Source: JANMES01 sp038229715
Lineage (GTDB): Bacteria; Planctomycetota; Phycisphaerae; Tepidisphaerales; Tepidisphaeraceae
Assembly (NCBI GenBank): GCA_038229715.1
Contig: JBBROD010000010.1
Coordinates: 1 to 64,000 of the forward strand
Direction of reading: 5' to 3'
Length of the DNA: 64,000 bases
Of this stretch, positions 42,053-51,521 are shown piece by piece (position 1 is the first letter of the stretch; every line of letters begins with the position of its first letter). A model generated the notes under the pieces. That model was not told where the DNA came from and ran no database searches. It saw nothing but the letters and a program-made list of their open reading frames with translations. Position numbers and translations under genes: made by a program.

Positions 42053-43231
42053 ATGGCCATACGTGACGTCCTGCTTCTCTCCAACGAACCGAACACCATT
42101 ACAGCGGTGTCGGGTGCCTTGTCCTCAAACGGCCAACTGGCGCAGGGAAATATCTTTGCGCGATTGGCCGATATTATCACCCGTCTGGAGCGCGGCGGAG
42201 TGCCGGCCGTGCTGCTGGACGTGGACAGCCAGCCGGAAGGTCTGTTCCACCACATCGAGCCGCTTGCGCGCAAGTTCGTCGATACCAAGTTCATCGCCAT
42301 CGCCGGCGACATGCGCCAGGAACTTCTGTTCGAAGCGATGGCCGTCGGCGTGCGGCACGTTCTGCTGAAGTCGGCGATCACAACCGACCTCTCGCAGATT
42401 CTTCACCGCCTCTGCCCCGACGGCGGAACCGCCGGGCGCGGGCTTGTGGTGACCGTCCTCTCCGCCGGCGGTGGAAGCGGGGGAACGACGCTCTCTGTCA
42501 ATCTCGCAGCCGAACTCCCGCAAGACAATGGCTCGCCGAACCTTGTCATCGATCTTGATGCTTCGTACGGCGCGGTAGGCACGTATCTCGGGCTGGACGG
42601 CGAGTACGGCGTGGTCGATCTCCTCAATCGCACCGGGCACTTCGATTCACAACTGATCCAAAGCACCGCGTTGACCGGTAACCCGAACCTTCACGCGATG
42701 TTGAGCACCCCCAAGCGACACCTCGGCCGAGTCGCATCGCTCACGTCCGACCGGATCGGCGAGTTCGCCGACGCTTGTAAAGGCGCTTACAAGTGGAGCG
42801 TGATCGACGCCCCGCGTGTTTCGCTCGATGTCGCGGCTGCCTTGGCGTCACGAAGCCATGTCACGCTCATCCCGATGCAATTGATGATTAAGGATATTCA
42901 GGTGGCGAGGCAGATCCTGTCCGGCCTGACCGAGCGCGGCGTCAGCACCGGCCGGGTGATGGTGCTCGTCAACCGCTACCGCAAGCGCGGGTACGTCATC
43001 ACGCTGGAAGAAGCCGCCCGGGCGATCGGGCTGAGTGAATCACAACCGCTGACCACGCTCTCAAACGACTTCGCCGCCGTGACCGAAGCCGCCAATCTCG
43101 GCAAACCGCTGATGGCGGTATCGCCGCGATCTGACTATCGCCGCGACGTGCAAAAGCTGGCCGGCATGATCGCCGCGTTGCCTCAGTTGCATTCGATCGG
43201 GCGAGCCGCTTCGTTGCTGTCCGCTGTCTAG
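42053..43231 (+). CDS. cpaE: TadZ/CpaE-like pilus localisation ATPase
   Basis: The 392-residue protein has an N-terminal receiver-like domain (about 1-115) and a C-terminal ParA/MinD-type domain. TadZ proteins position the Tad machine at the pole. The P-loop reads SAGGGSGGTTLSVNLA (137-151): both lysines of a normal MinD-type KGGxGKT are absent. Switch-like segments remain (LVIDLDASYGAVGTYLGLDG, WSVIDAPRVSLDVAAALASRSH). ATP hydrolysis is therefore doubtful. The ATG at 42053 follows cpaB by 20 bases. Confidence 0.88.
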   Translation: MAIRDVLLLSNEPNTITAVSGALSSNGQLAQGNIFARLADIITRLERGGVPAVLLDVDSQPEGLFHHIEPLARKFVDTKFIAIAGDMRQELLFEAMAVGVRHVLLKSAITTDLSQILHRLCPDGGTAGRGLVVTVLSAGGGSGGTTLSVNLAAELPQDNGSPNLVIDLDASYGAVGTYLGLDGEYGVVDLLNRTGHFDSQLIQSTALTGNPNLHAMLSTPKRHLGRVASLTSDRIGEFADACKGAYKWSVIDAPRVSLDVAAALASRSHVTLIPMQLMIKDIQVARQILSGLTERGVSTGRVMVLVNRYRKRGYVITLEEAARAIGLSESQPLTTLSNDFAAVTEAANLGKPLMAVSPRSDYRRDVQKLAGMIAALPQLHSIGRAASLLSAV

Positions 43232-43249
43232 CGTTAAGGGATTTTAACT

Positions 43250-44626
43250 ATGTACGCCAATGTAAAAAGCCTGCTGAACCGTGGTGAAAACAACGGCCAG
43301 GCTCCCAACACGCCGAGCGGGCAGATTAAGCGTAACGTCCACCGCAAACTGCTGGACATGATGGACCTGACCGAAGCCCGGCGAATGCCAGTCGAGCAAC
43401 TGCACGCCGAATGCTCGCGACGCGTCGACGCCCTGTTGAACGAGCAGCGTACCCCGCTGTCGGCCCCGGAAAAATCGCAACTGCTCCGCGAGGTGATGGA
43501 CGACATCTTCGGGCTCGGCCCGATCGAGGAACTGCTCCGCGACCCAACCGTCAGCGACGTGCTGGTGAACGGCGCGAAGGAAGTTTACATCGAACGCCAC
43601 GGCCGGCTTGAAGAAACAGGTGTGACGTTCGTCGACGACGCCCAGTTGATCCAAGTGATCCAGCGGATCGCCTCGTCGATCGGCCGACGCATCGACGAAA
43701 GCTCGCCAATGCTCGACGCCCGACTCGCCGACGGAAGCCGCGTAAACGCGATCATCCCCCCGCTGGCGCTGGACGGCCCGGCGATGAGCATTCGCCGGTT
43801 CGGCTCGGTCCCGATCGGCGCGGACAAGCTTCTTGAGCTTGAAGCCCTTACGCCTGAGATGTGCCTCTTCCTCGAGGCGTGCGTCCGCTCGAAAGTGAAC
43901 ATCCTGATCTCCGGCGGTACCGGCTCGGGCAAAACCACGCTGCTGAATGTGCTCAGCCGATGGATCCCGCTCGGCGAGCGTCTGGTGACGATCGAAGACG
44001 CAGCCGAATTGCAGTTGCAGCGGAAACACGTGGTTCGCCTGGAAACGCGCCCGCCGAACATCGAAGGCAAAGGCGAGGTCACGCAGCGTGAACTGCTGCG
44101 AAACACGCTACGTATGCGTCCCGACCGCATCATCATCGGCGAAGTCCGCGGTGCTGAAGCGCTGGACATGCTGCAGGCGATGAACACCGGTCATGAAGGC
44201 TCGATGACCACTGTCCACGCCAACACGCCGCGCGACGCGATGCGGCGAATCGAAAACATGGTCAGCATGGCCGGGTTGAACTACCCCGTCGCCGCGATCC
44301 GCCAGCAAACCTCCAGCGCGCTCGATGTGCTGGTTCAGCTCGGCCGGTTGACCGGCGGCCGGCGAAAGATTCTCAACATCTCCGAAATCACCGGGATGGA
44401 AGGGGAAGCGGTTTGCCTGCAGGACGTGTTCACGTTCCGGCAAATGGGCATTGATGAGCAAGGCAACGCCCGCGGCCAATTCGAAGCCTGCGGCGTGCGG
44501 CCGAAGATCATGGAACGCCTCATCGAGCGCGGATCAAAACTGCCTGAGAACTTATTCCAGCGCCGCGTGCTCAGCACCACACCGCCGGAGCCGGTCGGGA
44601 CACGAATGGGGGTGGCTCGTGCCTAA
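43250..44626 (+). CDS. cpaF: Tad pilus assembly ATPase CpaF/TadA
   Basis: This hexameric ATPase powers pilus extension and retraction. The 458 residues have the CpaF N-terminal domain (LLREVMDDIFGLGPIEELLRDPTVSDVLVNG). Walker A is LISGGTGSGKTTLLNVL (about 222-238). The Asp box is VTIEDAAELQL, Walker B is RPDRIIIGEVRGAEALDMLQAM, and the His box is GHEGSMTTVHAN. The gene overlaps tadB by eight bases. Confidence 0.96.
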   Translation: MYANVKSLLNRGENNGQAPNTPSGQIKRNVHRKLLDMMDLTEARRMPVEQLHAECSRRVDALLNEQRTPLSAPEKSQLLREVMDDIFGLGPIEELLRDPTVSDVLVNGAKEVYIERHGRLEETGVTFVDDAQLIQVIQRIASSIGRRIDESSPMLDARLADGSRVNAIIPPLALDGPAMSIRRFGSVPIGADKLLELEALTPEMCLFLEACVRSKVNILISGGTGSGKTTLLNVLSRWIPLGERLVTIEDAAELQLQRKHVVRLETRPPNIEGKGEVTQRELLRNTLRMRPDRIIIGEVRGAEALDMLQAMNTGHEGSMTTVHANTPRDAMRRIENMVSMAGLNYPVAAIRQQTSSALDVLVQLGRLTGGRRKILNISEITGMEGEAVCLQDVFTFRQMGIDEQGNARGQFEACGVRPKIMERLIERGSKLPENLFQRRVLSTTPPEPVGTRMGVARA

Positions 44627-45611
44627 AAGCCAGAATGAACTTCTGACGATGGTCGCGGTCGCCGCCGCTTTGGGCTTGGTGCTTTGTCTTTGGCTGGGCG
44701 CGATAGTGCTGTGGATGTCGCAGCGGTCCAAACGCGCCAAGCTGATGAAGCAGCGGCTTGCGTTGGTTCAAAGCGACGGCGTGGTGGCCGAGGGCAAAAC
44801 CCTCCGACTTTGGCACGAAGGCAAAGAAGCCACAACGATCGTCCCGATCTCGATCTCACAAGGCGGCATCGCCACGTGGATGGAAGACCTCCGCGTCCAG
44901 GCTGGTTCTGCCACGCCATTGCCGTCGGCGCTGCTCGGGCTTGGCGGCGTGTTGATCGCGGTGGGCATCGCAACGTACCTGTTCACCGGCACGCCGTTGA
45001 TGGGGATCGGCGGACCGGTAGCAGTGCTCATCGTTTTCTGGATCTACCTGCAGCAACGCATTTCCCGGCGCACTACGCATTTTGAGCGTAACCTGATCGA
45101 CGCATTGGAGTTGGCCGCCCGATCCCTGCGGGCAGGCCATCCGCTGCTCGGCTCGTTTCAGTTGATCGCCGAAGAAATCCCCGCTCCGATCGGCGACCTG
45201 TTCGGCAAAGTCTGCCAGCAACAGGATCTTGGGTTGGCGATGGAAGATTCGCTACGCGAAATCGCCGACGACAACCGCTCGGACGACCTCAAGCTGTTCG
45301 CCACGTCGGTCGTCATCCAGATGCGCAGCGGCGGCAACCTGGCGGACATGATGATGCGGCTGGCGAACGTCATCCGTGAACGCAACCGCCTGCAGCGTCG
45401 CATCCGCGTGCTGACGTCGCAGACGCAGTTCAGCAAGCGCGTGCTGCTGGCGCTGCCGTTCCTGGTCTTCATCCTTCTCAACATCATGAACCCGTTGTAC
45501 ATGCAGCCGCTGTACGACACGCCCGTCGGGCAGATGATCATGGTCGCGTCGGCGATGGGCCTGCTGCTCGGGTGGATCATGATGAACTGGCTTTCCAAGC
45601 TTACTCCGTAA
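44619..45611 (+). CDS. tadB: Tad pilus inner-membrane platform protein TadB
   Basis: The 330-residue protein has an N-terminal helix pair, a T2SSF domain (NLIDALELAARSLRAGHPLLGSFQLIAEEIPAPIGDLFGKV), and two C-terminal helices. It forms the platform with TadC. The start is a GTG at 44619 with GGGGGTGG upstream, overlapping cpaF; the longer frame is the cpaF shadow. Confidence 0.92.
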   Translation: MPKSQNELLTMVAVAAALGLVLCLWLGAIVLWMSQRSKRAKLMKQRLALVQSDGVVAEGKTLRLWHEGKEATTIVPISISQGGIATWMEDLRVQAGSATPLPSALLGLGGVLIAVGIATYLFTGTPLMGIGGPVAVLIVFWIYLQQRISRRTTHFERNLIDALELAARSLRAGHPLLGSFQLIAEEIPAPIGDLFGKVCQQQDLGLAMEDSLREIADDNRSDDLKLFATSVVIQMRSGGNLADMMMRLANVIRERNRLQRRIRVLTSQTQFSKRVLLALPFLVFILLNIMNPLYMQPLYDTPVGQMIMVASAMGLLLGWIMMNWLSKLTP

Positions 45612-45620
45612 GGTGAATCG

Positions 45621-46547
45621 ATGAACGCACTTTGGGCCATTCCGATCCTCACCGGCACGTCGGTTGTCGCCATCGGCGGCGCTCTGCTGATGAATCGCCG
45701 CGCCACGCGCATGCCGCTGGAGGCGCGTCTGCGCGGCATTTCCGGGAAGACCGACGCTCCTTCGCTTGCGACCGAACTCGGCGCGGGGCGCATCACTGGC
45801 ATTCTCAAGACGATCGGCGAAAAAACCGTCCCCAGGAAAACCTCACTCTCCCTCCGCGAAAAACTCACCCAGGCCGGCTACCACTCGCAAGACGCGGCCG
45901 TGGTCTACATGGGCAAAAAGATCATCGCCATGGTGCTGGGCCTTGTGCTCAGCCCGCTGCTGCTGTTGCAGTTTGCAAACGGCAAAATGACGAACACCAA
46001 CATTTATTATTCGGTATTCGCTATCACCGCGGTCTTGTTCTTCCTGCCCAACGCGATCGTCTCCCAAAAGCGGTCCAAGCGCCGCGCCCTGATCCGCAAG
46101 CATCTGCCCGATGCGATCGACCTGCTCGAAATCTGCGCGTCGGCCGGCATGGGCCTCGATCAGGCGTGGAACGCGGTGACCGACGAGGTGCGCGGCGTCT
46201 GCCCGACGCTGGCGGATGAAATGGCGCTGACGAACCTGGAAATCCACCTCGGCGCAACTCGCACCGATGCAATGCGCCACATGGCCAAGCGGACCGGCGC
46301 GGAAGAATTGTCGTCGCTGGTGGCGATGCTCCTGCAGGCCGAGCGGTTCGGCACGAGCATCAGCGAAGGGCTGCAAAACTACGCGACCTTCATGCGTGAA
46401 TCCCGCAGCCAGCACGCCCAGGAGGCGGCCGAGAAGATGGCGGTCAAGCTGATCTTCCCGATGGTGGTGGCGATTTTCCCCGCCGTCGTGCTACTCATGG
46501 CCGGGCCGGCGTTTATCGCACTGTATCATGCGACGCGACCGAACTGA
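45621..46547 (+). CDS. tadC: Tad pilus inner-membrane platform protein TadC
   Basis: The 308-residue T2SSF protein has KHLPDAIDLLEICASAGMGLDQAWNAVTDEV and AEELSSLVAMLLQAERFGTSISEGLQNYA. Four membrane helices are visible. AAGGTGA lies eight bases before the ATG, nine bases after the tadB stop. It is the partner of TadB. Confidence 0.93.
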   Translation: MNALWAIPILTGTSVVAIGGALLMNRRATRMPLEARLRGISGKTDAPSLATELGAGRITGILKTIGEKTVPRKTSLSLREKLTQAGYHSQDAAVVYMGKKIIAMVLGLVLSPLLLLQFANGKMTNTNIYYSVFAITAVLFFLPNAIVSQKRSKRRALIRKHLPDAIDLLEICASAGMGLDQAWNAVTDEVRGVCPTLADEMALTNLEIHLGATRTDAMRHMAKRTGAEELSSLVAMLLQAERFGTSISEGLQNYATFMRESRSQHAQEAAEKMAVKLIFPMVVAIFPAVVLLMAGPAFIALYHATRPN

Positions 46548-46587
46548 TCGGATAAGATCGAACAAGATCGAACAAGGAGGACGTACA

Positions 46588-47883
46588 ATGACACATCACT
46601 CTAATCGCCGCCGGAGCCCTCGCGGCATGGTGTTGCCTCTCACTGGAATTACCTTTTTCGCGATGATCTGCTTCGCCGGTCTGGCGCTGGATACCGGCCA
46701 CGTCTTCATTGTCGGCCAACAGTTACAAGCCGCCGGTGATGCCGCCGCCCTCTCGGGAGCGGCGTTGGTGCAGACGGACACCAGTACGGGATTCGCCAAC
46801 ACGATCAACAAAACGATCGCCACCGCGGGAAAGAACAAATCCGATCAGGCGTTCGTTTCGCTCTCTGGATCGGACATTCAAATCGGCAACTACAACCGCG
46901 GTTCGGCGACCTTTACTGCCAACACCGCGCCTTACAATGCGGTCAAGGTCACAACGCGCGCGACGACCAATCTGCTTTTCGCTCCGGTGGTTAACCTTGT
47001 GCTCAATCCCGGCAGCAACAACACATCGTTTAACACATCGAACGTTTCAAGGCAGGCGATCGCCATGGCCGGCGGATCGTATGCCGCGGGCGTCATCGCT
47101 TTAGACCCCAGCCGGACCGGCCTGGCGGTTAACGGCAATATTACGTTGAGAGTTACCAACGGAGGCATTCAGGTCAACTCCACTCCCGCGTCAGTGGACG
47201 TCAAAGGGAACTCAGCATCGATCGTCGCCACTTCTCTTCGCGGCGCGGGTACCATTTCTGCCAAGAGCGGCACTATCCCCAGCAAAACCATCGCAAATAC
47301 CAATGCGGTTCCCGATCCTTTGGCTGCATTGGCGGCGCCGAATAAAAACGCTGTGACCAATCAAGGCACCTTGTCCATCAACGATACGGCCACGCACGCC
47401 GCCAGCCCCGGCTACTACCCGGGTGGAATTACGCTCAAAAAAGGCACACTTAATCTCGCCCCAGGCGTTTACATCGTTGGCGGGCCGGCTGGACTCACGG
47501 TCAGCGGCGGAACGCTTAATGCTCCCGGCGTGATGCTTTACATCACCACAGACGCCGCGGGGACCAACTGGGGTGGCATCAGCCTTGGCGGCACGATGAA
47601 TCTTTCGCCGCCCACCAGTGGAACCTACAAAGACGTGGTTCTTTTTGCAGACCGCGCGATGCCTTATAGCAAAGGAATCACGCTCGGCGGCAACGCAACG
47701 ACGTCGCTGGCGGGAACGGTTTACATGCCCAGCCAACCAGTTTCACTTCAAGGCACCAGCGCGTTTCATGTTGGAAATCAGTTGATCGTCGCGACGATCC
47801 ATCTCGGCGGTACGCCGGACTTGATCGTGGACTACGACGGTCGCAACCCGGTCACGGCCAACGAAGTGTTTTTGGTGAAGTAA
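46588..47883 (+). CDS. TadG-like pilus-associated protein with a beta-rich C-terminus
   Basis: The 431 residues begin with the Tad N-terminal helix (RGMVLPLTGITFFAMICFAGLALDTGHVFIVGQQLQAAGDAAALSGA), which anchors TadG proteins. The following 380 residues are not the von Willebrand factor A domain of typical TadG. They are Gly/Asn/Thr-rich beta repeats (ITLKKGTLNLAPGVYIVGGPAGLTVSGGTL) resembling a beta-helix or surface adhesin. It ends the Tad operon. A strong AAGGAGG precedes the ATG. Confidence 0.8.
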   Translation: MTHHSNRRRSPRGMVLPLTGITFFAMICFAGLALDTGHVFIVGQQLQAAGDAAALSGAALVQTDTSTGFANTINKTIATAGKNKSDQAFVSLSGSDIQIGNYNRGSATFTANTAPYNAVKVTTRATTNLLFAPVVNLVLNPGSNNTSFNTSNVSRQAIAMAGGSYAAGVIALDPSRTGLAVNGNITLRVTNGGIQVNSTPASVDVKGNSASIVATSLRGAGTISAKSGTIPSKTIANTNAVPDPLAALAAPNKNAVTNQGTLSINDTATHAASPGYYPGGITLKKGTLNLAPGVYIVGGPAGLTVSGGTLNAPGVMLYITTDAAGTNWGGISLGGTMNLSPPTSGTYKDVVLFADRAMPYSKGITLGGNATTSLAGTVYMPSQPVSLQGTSAFHVGNQLIVATIHLGGTPDLIVDYDGRNPVTANEVFLVK

Positions 47884-47888
47884 TCTAG

Positions 47889-48785
47889 CTACGCGATCTT
47901 CGCCGTCACCGCCTGGCAGAGTCCGACAAACGTCTGCTCCGCGATCGACAACGGCCGGCCGGCCAGCGAGGCGATGCACCATTGCCGCTTCAGCTTCGCG
48001 CCGGGCAAAGGCAGGCCGACGAGCGACCCGTTTTTTAATTCCTCGGTCGCCACCCACGGCGCCATCACGCTAATGCCCAGGCCGATCTTTACCAGTTCCT
48101 TGGTCGCGCCGATGTCGCCGAGCTCGATCCAATCGGTGAGCGGCGCTTTCTGTTTGGCAAAATGCCTTTCGACGAGTCGAAACGTTGAACTGTTGCGGCT
48201 GTAAAGGATCATCCGCTGATTGGCGAATTCTCGCCGGTCGATCCGGCCGCGCTTGATCCACGGATGCAGCGGGCTCACGATCAGCTGAAGTTCATCCTCG
48301 AACAGTGGCTCGAAGTGTACCTTTCGGTTCCGCTCGGTCTTTAACATGACGGCCAAGTCCACTTCGTCGTTCAGCAGGTGCTGCAGGCTGACGGGCGAAT
48401 CGCCGGGGGTGATGGCCAGCGAATAGCCGGGGAACGATTCGCGGAATTCGCGGAGCGCCTCGGGGATGATGTGTTGACAGGCGGTATGGCTTGCGGCGAT
48501 GCGCAGCCGGCCCGATCCGGCGCGGGCGGAGGTGCGAGTCGCGTCGACGGCGTCTCTCAAGACCGCAAAGACTTTCCTCGCCTGAATCGCCAAAACCCGG
48601 CCCGGAGCGGTCAGCACCACCGACCTGCCCCGACGTTCAAGCAGGCTGCACCCCAATTCCTGCTCGAGCTTAGCGATTTGATGACTGACGGCCGATTGCG
48701 TTAAAAACACCCGTTCGGCGGCGCGTGTGAAGCTTAGCGTGTCAGCAACGGCCACAAATACCTTCAATTGATGCACATTTTCCAT
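47889..48785 (-). CDS. LysR-family transcriptional regulator
   Basis: The 298-residue protein has an N-terminal winged HTH (LKVFVAVADTLSFTRAAERVFLTQSAVSHQIAKLEQELGCSLLER) and a C-terminal periplasmic-binding-like effector domain (about 90-295). It is divergent from the nitrate cluster. LysR regulators usually bind T-N11-A sites in such divergent promoters, and one is present at 48827-48839. It is therefore a good candidate for the activator of nitrate assimilation; the ligand is unknown. Confidence 0.92.
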   Translation of the reverse strand: MENVHQLKVFVAVADTLSFTRAAERVFLTQSAVSHQIAKLEQELGCSLLERRGRSVVLTAPGRVLAIQARKVFAVLRDAVDATRTSARAGSGRLRIAASHTACQHIIPEALREFRESFPGYSLAITPGDSPVSLQHLLNDEVDLAVMLKTERNRKVHFEPLFEDELQLIVSPLHPWIKRGRIDRREFANQRMILYSRNSSTFRLVERHFAKQKAPLTDWIELGDIGATKELVKIGLGISVMAPWVATEELKNGSLVGLPLPGAKLKRQWCIASLAGRPLSIAEQTFVGLCQAVTAKIA

Positions 48786-48805
48786 GCAATCTCCATGAAC
48801 AGAAT

Positions 48806-48840
48806 GAATTAATTCTATCTTATTTATGAATTGGATTCAT
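48806..48840. promoter_or_regulatory. Predicted LysR operator region in the divergent promoter
   Basis: ATGAAT-TGG-ATTCAT (48826-48840) contains TGAATTGGATTCA, a T-N11-A palindrome as bound by LysR proteins. A second palindrome, GAATTAATTC, lies at 48806-48815, two helical turns away. Both are within 60 bases of the regulator's start codon. Confidence 0.55.
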
Positions 48841-48944
48841 TGATCTGATTCAGTTAATTTCCTCTTGTCCTGGCGGACAGAGAGCAGCGAGGTGGCCGCG
48901 CAGTAGCAGTAAGAAGGACAATCGAGAGGGCACTGGAGTTGTAG

Positions 48945-50018
48945 ATGTCGTCCGTGCCTGCACATCGCCCGTCGCGAGCGATTCGACCGCATCACATCGA
49001 AGTAGGATTCGTGCCGCTCGTCGACGCCGCGCCGCTTATCGTCGCCGCCGAACTCGGATACTTTGAAGACGAAGGCATCCCGGTCCGCCTCGATAAGCAG
49101 ATCGGCTGGGGCAATGTCCGCGACCGCCTGAACTACGGCCAACTCCACGCCAGCCACGCACCGCTGGGAATGGTCCCCGCCAGCCTCACCGGACAGGATT
49201 ACTACGATCAACCGTTAGCCGCTTTGATGTGCCTCGGTGCCGGCGGGAACGCGATCACCGTCAGCCCCGCGCTGGCGAGCAATCCCAACAGCACGCCACG
49301 AGATTGGCGTCGCCAACTCGGCCGGCCGATCAACGTCGCCCATGTCTTCTCTGTCGCTTCACACCGGTATACGTTGACGACCTTCCTGCACGCCAGCGGA
49401 TTGCAGATCGGTCACGACGTGGTCCTGTGCGTCGTCCCCCCGCCGCAGATGCCCGCCTTGCTGCAGGCCGGCGCGATCGACATCTACTGCGCCGGCGAAC
49501 CCTGGAACACGTTAGCGGTCACCCGCAAGACCGGCGTGATCGTTCGCGCCAGCACGGAGTTGTCGCCGGATCACCCGGAAAAAGTATTGGCAGTCACGCG
49601 AGACTGGTACGAACACAATACGGCCGTCGCCGAAAAGCTCGTCCGCGCCGCCATCCGCGGGTGCGATTATTGCGATGACACTCGCCGCCGCAGCCGGCTG
49701 ATCGAACTGCTGGCCAGACCCGCTTATCTGAATGTGAGCGAATCGGTGATCGACAAAAGCCTGTCGATCGACGACTGGCTGCGTCCCACGGTTCGCCGGC
49801 CGGCGTTTCGCACTTTTTCGCGGGACGTCATCGAGCCGCGCGTCGACCACGCCGACTGGATCATCCGCCAGATGATCCGCTGGGGACCGCTCTCTAACAA
49901 CATCAATATTGGGCAGATCGCGAGGGAATCGATGATTCCCGACGCCTTCGCCGCCGCTGCCGCTTCTTTCGGATCGGCCGGTCACACCAACACTTCTCTT
50001 CAAGGAATACTGAAATGA
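48945..50018 (+). CDS. NasS/NrtA-like nitrate-binding protein, apparently cytoplasmic
   Basis: The 357 residues match the CmpA/NrtA/NasS group of nitrate-binding proteins (VGFVPLVDAAPLIVAAELGYFEDEGI, GQLHASHAPLGMVPAS, WNTLAVTRKTGVIV). There is no signal peptide or lipobox: the start is MSSVPAHRPSRAIRPHHIE. It is therefore more like the cytoplasmic sensor NasS than a transport component, and no NrtB/NrtD genes follow. NasS normally works with the antiterminator NasT, which is absent here. It overlaps the transporter gene by four bases. Confidence 0.85.
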   Translation: MSSVPAHRPSRAIRPHHIEVGFVPLVDAAPLIVAAELGYFEDEGIPVRLDKQIGWGNVRDRLNYGQLHASHAPLGMVPASLTGQDYYDQPLAALMCLGAGGNAITVSPALASNPNSTPRDWRRQLGRPINVAHVFSVASHRYTLTTFLHASGLQIGHDVVLCVVPPPQMPALLQAGAIDIYCAGEPWNTLAVTRKTGVIVRASTELSPDHPEKVLAVTRDWYEHNTAVAEKLVRAAIRGCDYCDDTRRRSRLIELLARPAYLNVSESVIDKSLSIDDWLRPTVRRPAFRTFSRDVIEPRVDHADWIIRQMIRWGPLSNNINIGQIARESMIPDAFAAAAASFGSAGHTNTSLQGILK

Positions 50019-51493
50019 ATCACTCTGAATTGATCGATACCAAAGGTATCCCCGGCCGCTGGAAGATGCTGAACCTCGCCTGGGTGGCGTTCTTTCTCAC
50101 GTTCGTCGTCTGGTACAACCTCGGCGCGTTCAGCACCACGATCGCGCGGCTGCTACACCTGACCAAAGAGCAATCGCAGGTACTGCTGCTGTGCAACTTA
50201 GCGTTGACGATCCCGGCCCGCATCGGCGTGGGGATGTTGGTCGACCGCTTCGGGCCTCGCCGCGTGTATACGGGGCTGCTGCTATTCGCTGCCATCCCGT
50301 GCGTGGCGATCGCGTTCGCGACGCACTTCTGGCAACTCGTCATCTGCCGGCTACTCATCAGTTGCGTGGGTGCGGGCTTTGTGGTCGGCATTCGCATGGT
50401 GGCTGAGTGGTTCGACTCCCGCGAGATCGGGACGGCCGAGGGCATCTACGGCGGCTTGGGCAACTTCGGCATGGCGGCGGCGACGTTCGGACTGCCGCTG
50501 CTGGCGCTGTGCTTCTCCCCCGAGAACGGTTGGCGTTACGCCACCGCGATCAGCGGATTGCTGTGCGTGGTGTGGGCGGTTGTCTTCTACCGCTACGCGC
50601 TTGACGCCCCGCCGGGCAAGGAATTTAAGAAACCCAAAAAGCGTGGCGCGCTCGAAGTAACGAGCCGCAGCGATCTGCTCGGATTGACATTCATGCAAGT
50701 GCCGATGGTCCTCTGCCTGGGCGTGACCGCCTGGCGATTGCAGCGTGTCGGCTTCATGCCGGCCGTCGCTACTTATTGCATCTACGGTTTCCTCGCGGTT
50801 CTGCTCACGCAGCAGATCGCCAAGATTCTAAAGGTGAACCGCTCCGTCACCGCCGGCGAGGAAGTACCAGCCGATGAGAAATACTCCTTTGCACAGGTCG
50901 CGATCCTCTGTCTCTGTTACGCCGTCACGTTCGGCGGCGAGCTAGCCGTCGAGCAGATGCTGCCGGCGTACTTCGAGAAGATGTTCAGCGTGTCGGTGGC
51001 TGTCGCAGGGATAATGGGCGCAGGCTTTGCCTTCGCTAACTTCATCGCCCGCCCGCTGGGCGGCATCCTCGGCGACAAGTTCGGCCGTAAGCCGATCATG
51101 GTCGTCACCCTGTTCGGGTCGGCCGTCGGATTCTTCGCGATCATGATGATCAACCACACCTGGCCGGCCTGGGCGGCGATGACGACGGTGGTCTTCGTCG
51201 GACTGTTCCTGATGGCGGGCAACGGCGCGAACTTCTGCATCGCCCCGCTGATCCGCAAGCCGCTGACCGGGCAGATCGCCGGGTTGATCGGCGCTTACGG
51301 CAGCGTCGGCAGTGTGGCGTTTATGACCATTCTGCTGCTGACCAATCCCACCACGTTCTTCATCTGCATGGGCGTGACGGCCACCGTCGCGTTCGGGTGT
51401 ACGCTGCTGATCAAAGAACCGGGCCGCTCGATTCAGCCGGTCGCTCAGCCGACGGACGAAGCGGAAATGCCTTTGGTCGCCGAGCCGGCCTGA
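50015..51493 (+). CDS. Nitrate/nitrite transporter (NarK/NasA-type MFS)
   Basis: The 492-residue inner-membrane protein has about twelve helices with the NNP signatures GAGFVVGIRMVAEWFDSREIGTAEGIYGGLGNFG and AGNGANFCIAPLI. Further motifs are FVVWYNLGAFS and RPLGGILGDKFGRK. It imports nitrate for the reductases encoded downstream. A central loop of about 55 residues (GKEFKKPKKRG...) lies between halves. Confidence 0.92.
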   Translation: MNHSELIDTKGIPGRWKMLNLAWVAFFLTFVVWYNLGAFSTTIARLLHLTKEQSQVLLLCNLALTIPARIGVGMLVDRFGPRRVYTGLLLFAAIPCVAIAFATHFWQLVICRLLISCVGAGFVVGIRMVAEWFDSREIGTAEGIYGGLGNFGMAAATFGLPLLALCFSPENGWRYATAISGLLCVVWAVVFYRYALDAPPGKEFKKPKKRGALEVTSRSDLLGLTFMQVPMVLCLGVTAWRLQRVGFMPAVATYCIYGFLAVLLTQQIAKILKVNRSVTAGEEVPADEKYSFAQVAILCLCYAVTFGGELAVEQMLPAYFEKMFSVSVAVAGIMGAGFAFANFIARPLGGILGDKFGRKPIMVVTLFGSAVGFFAIMMINHTWPAWAAMTTVVFVGLFLMAGNGANFCIAPLIRKPLTGQIAGLIGAYGSVGSVAFMTILLLTNPTTFFICMGVTATVAFGCTLLIKEPGRSIQPVAQPTDEAEMPLVAEPA

Positions 51494-51521
51494 ACGCTTG
51501 CGACCCGAACGAGGATTCGCC

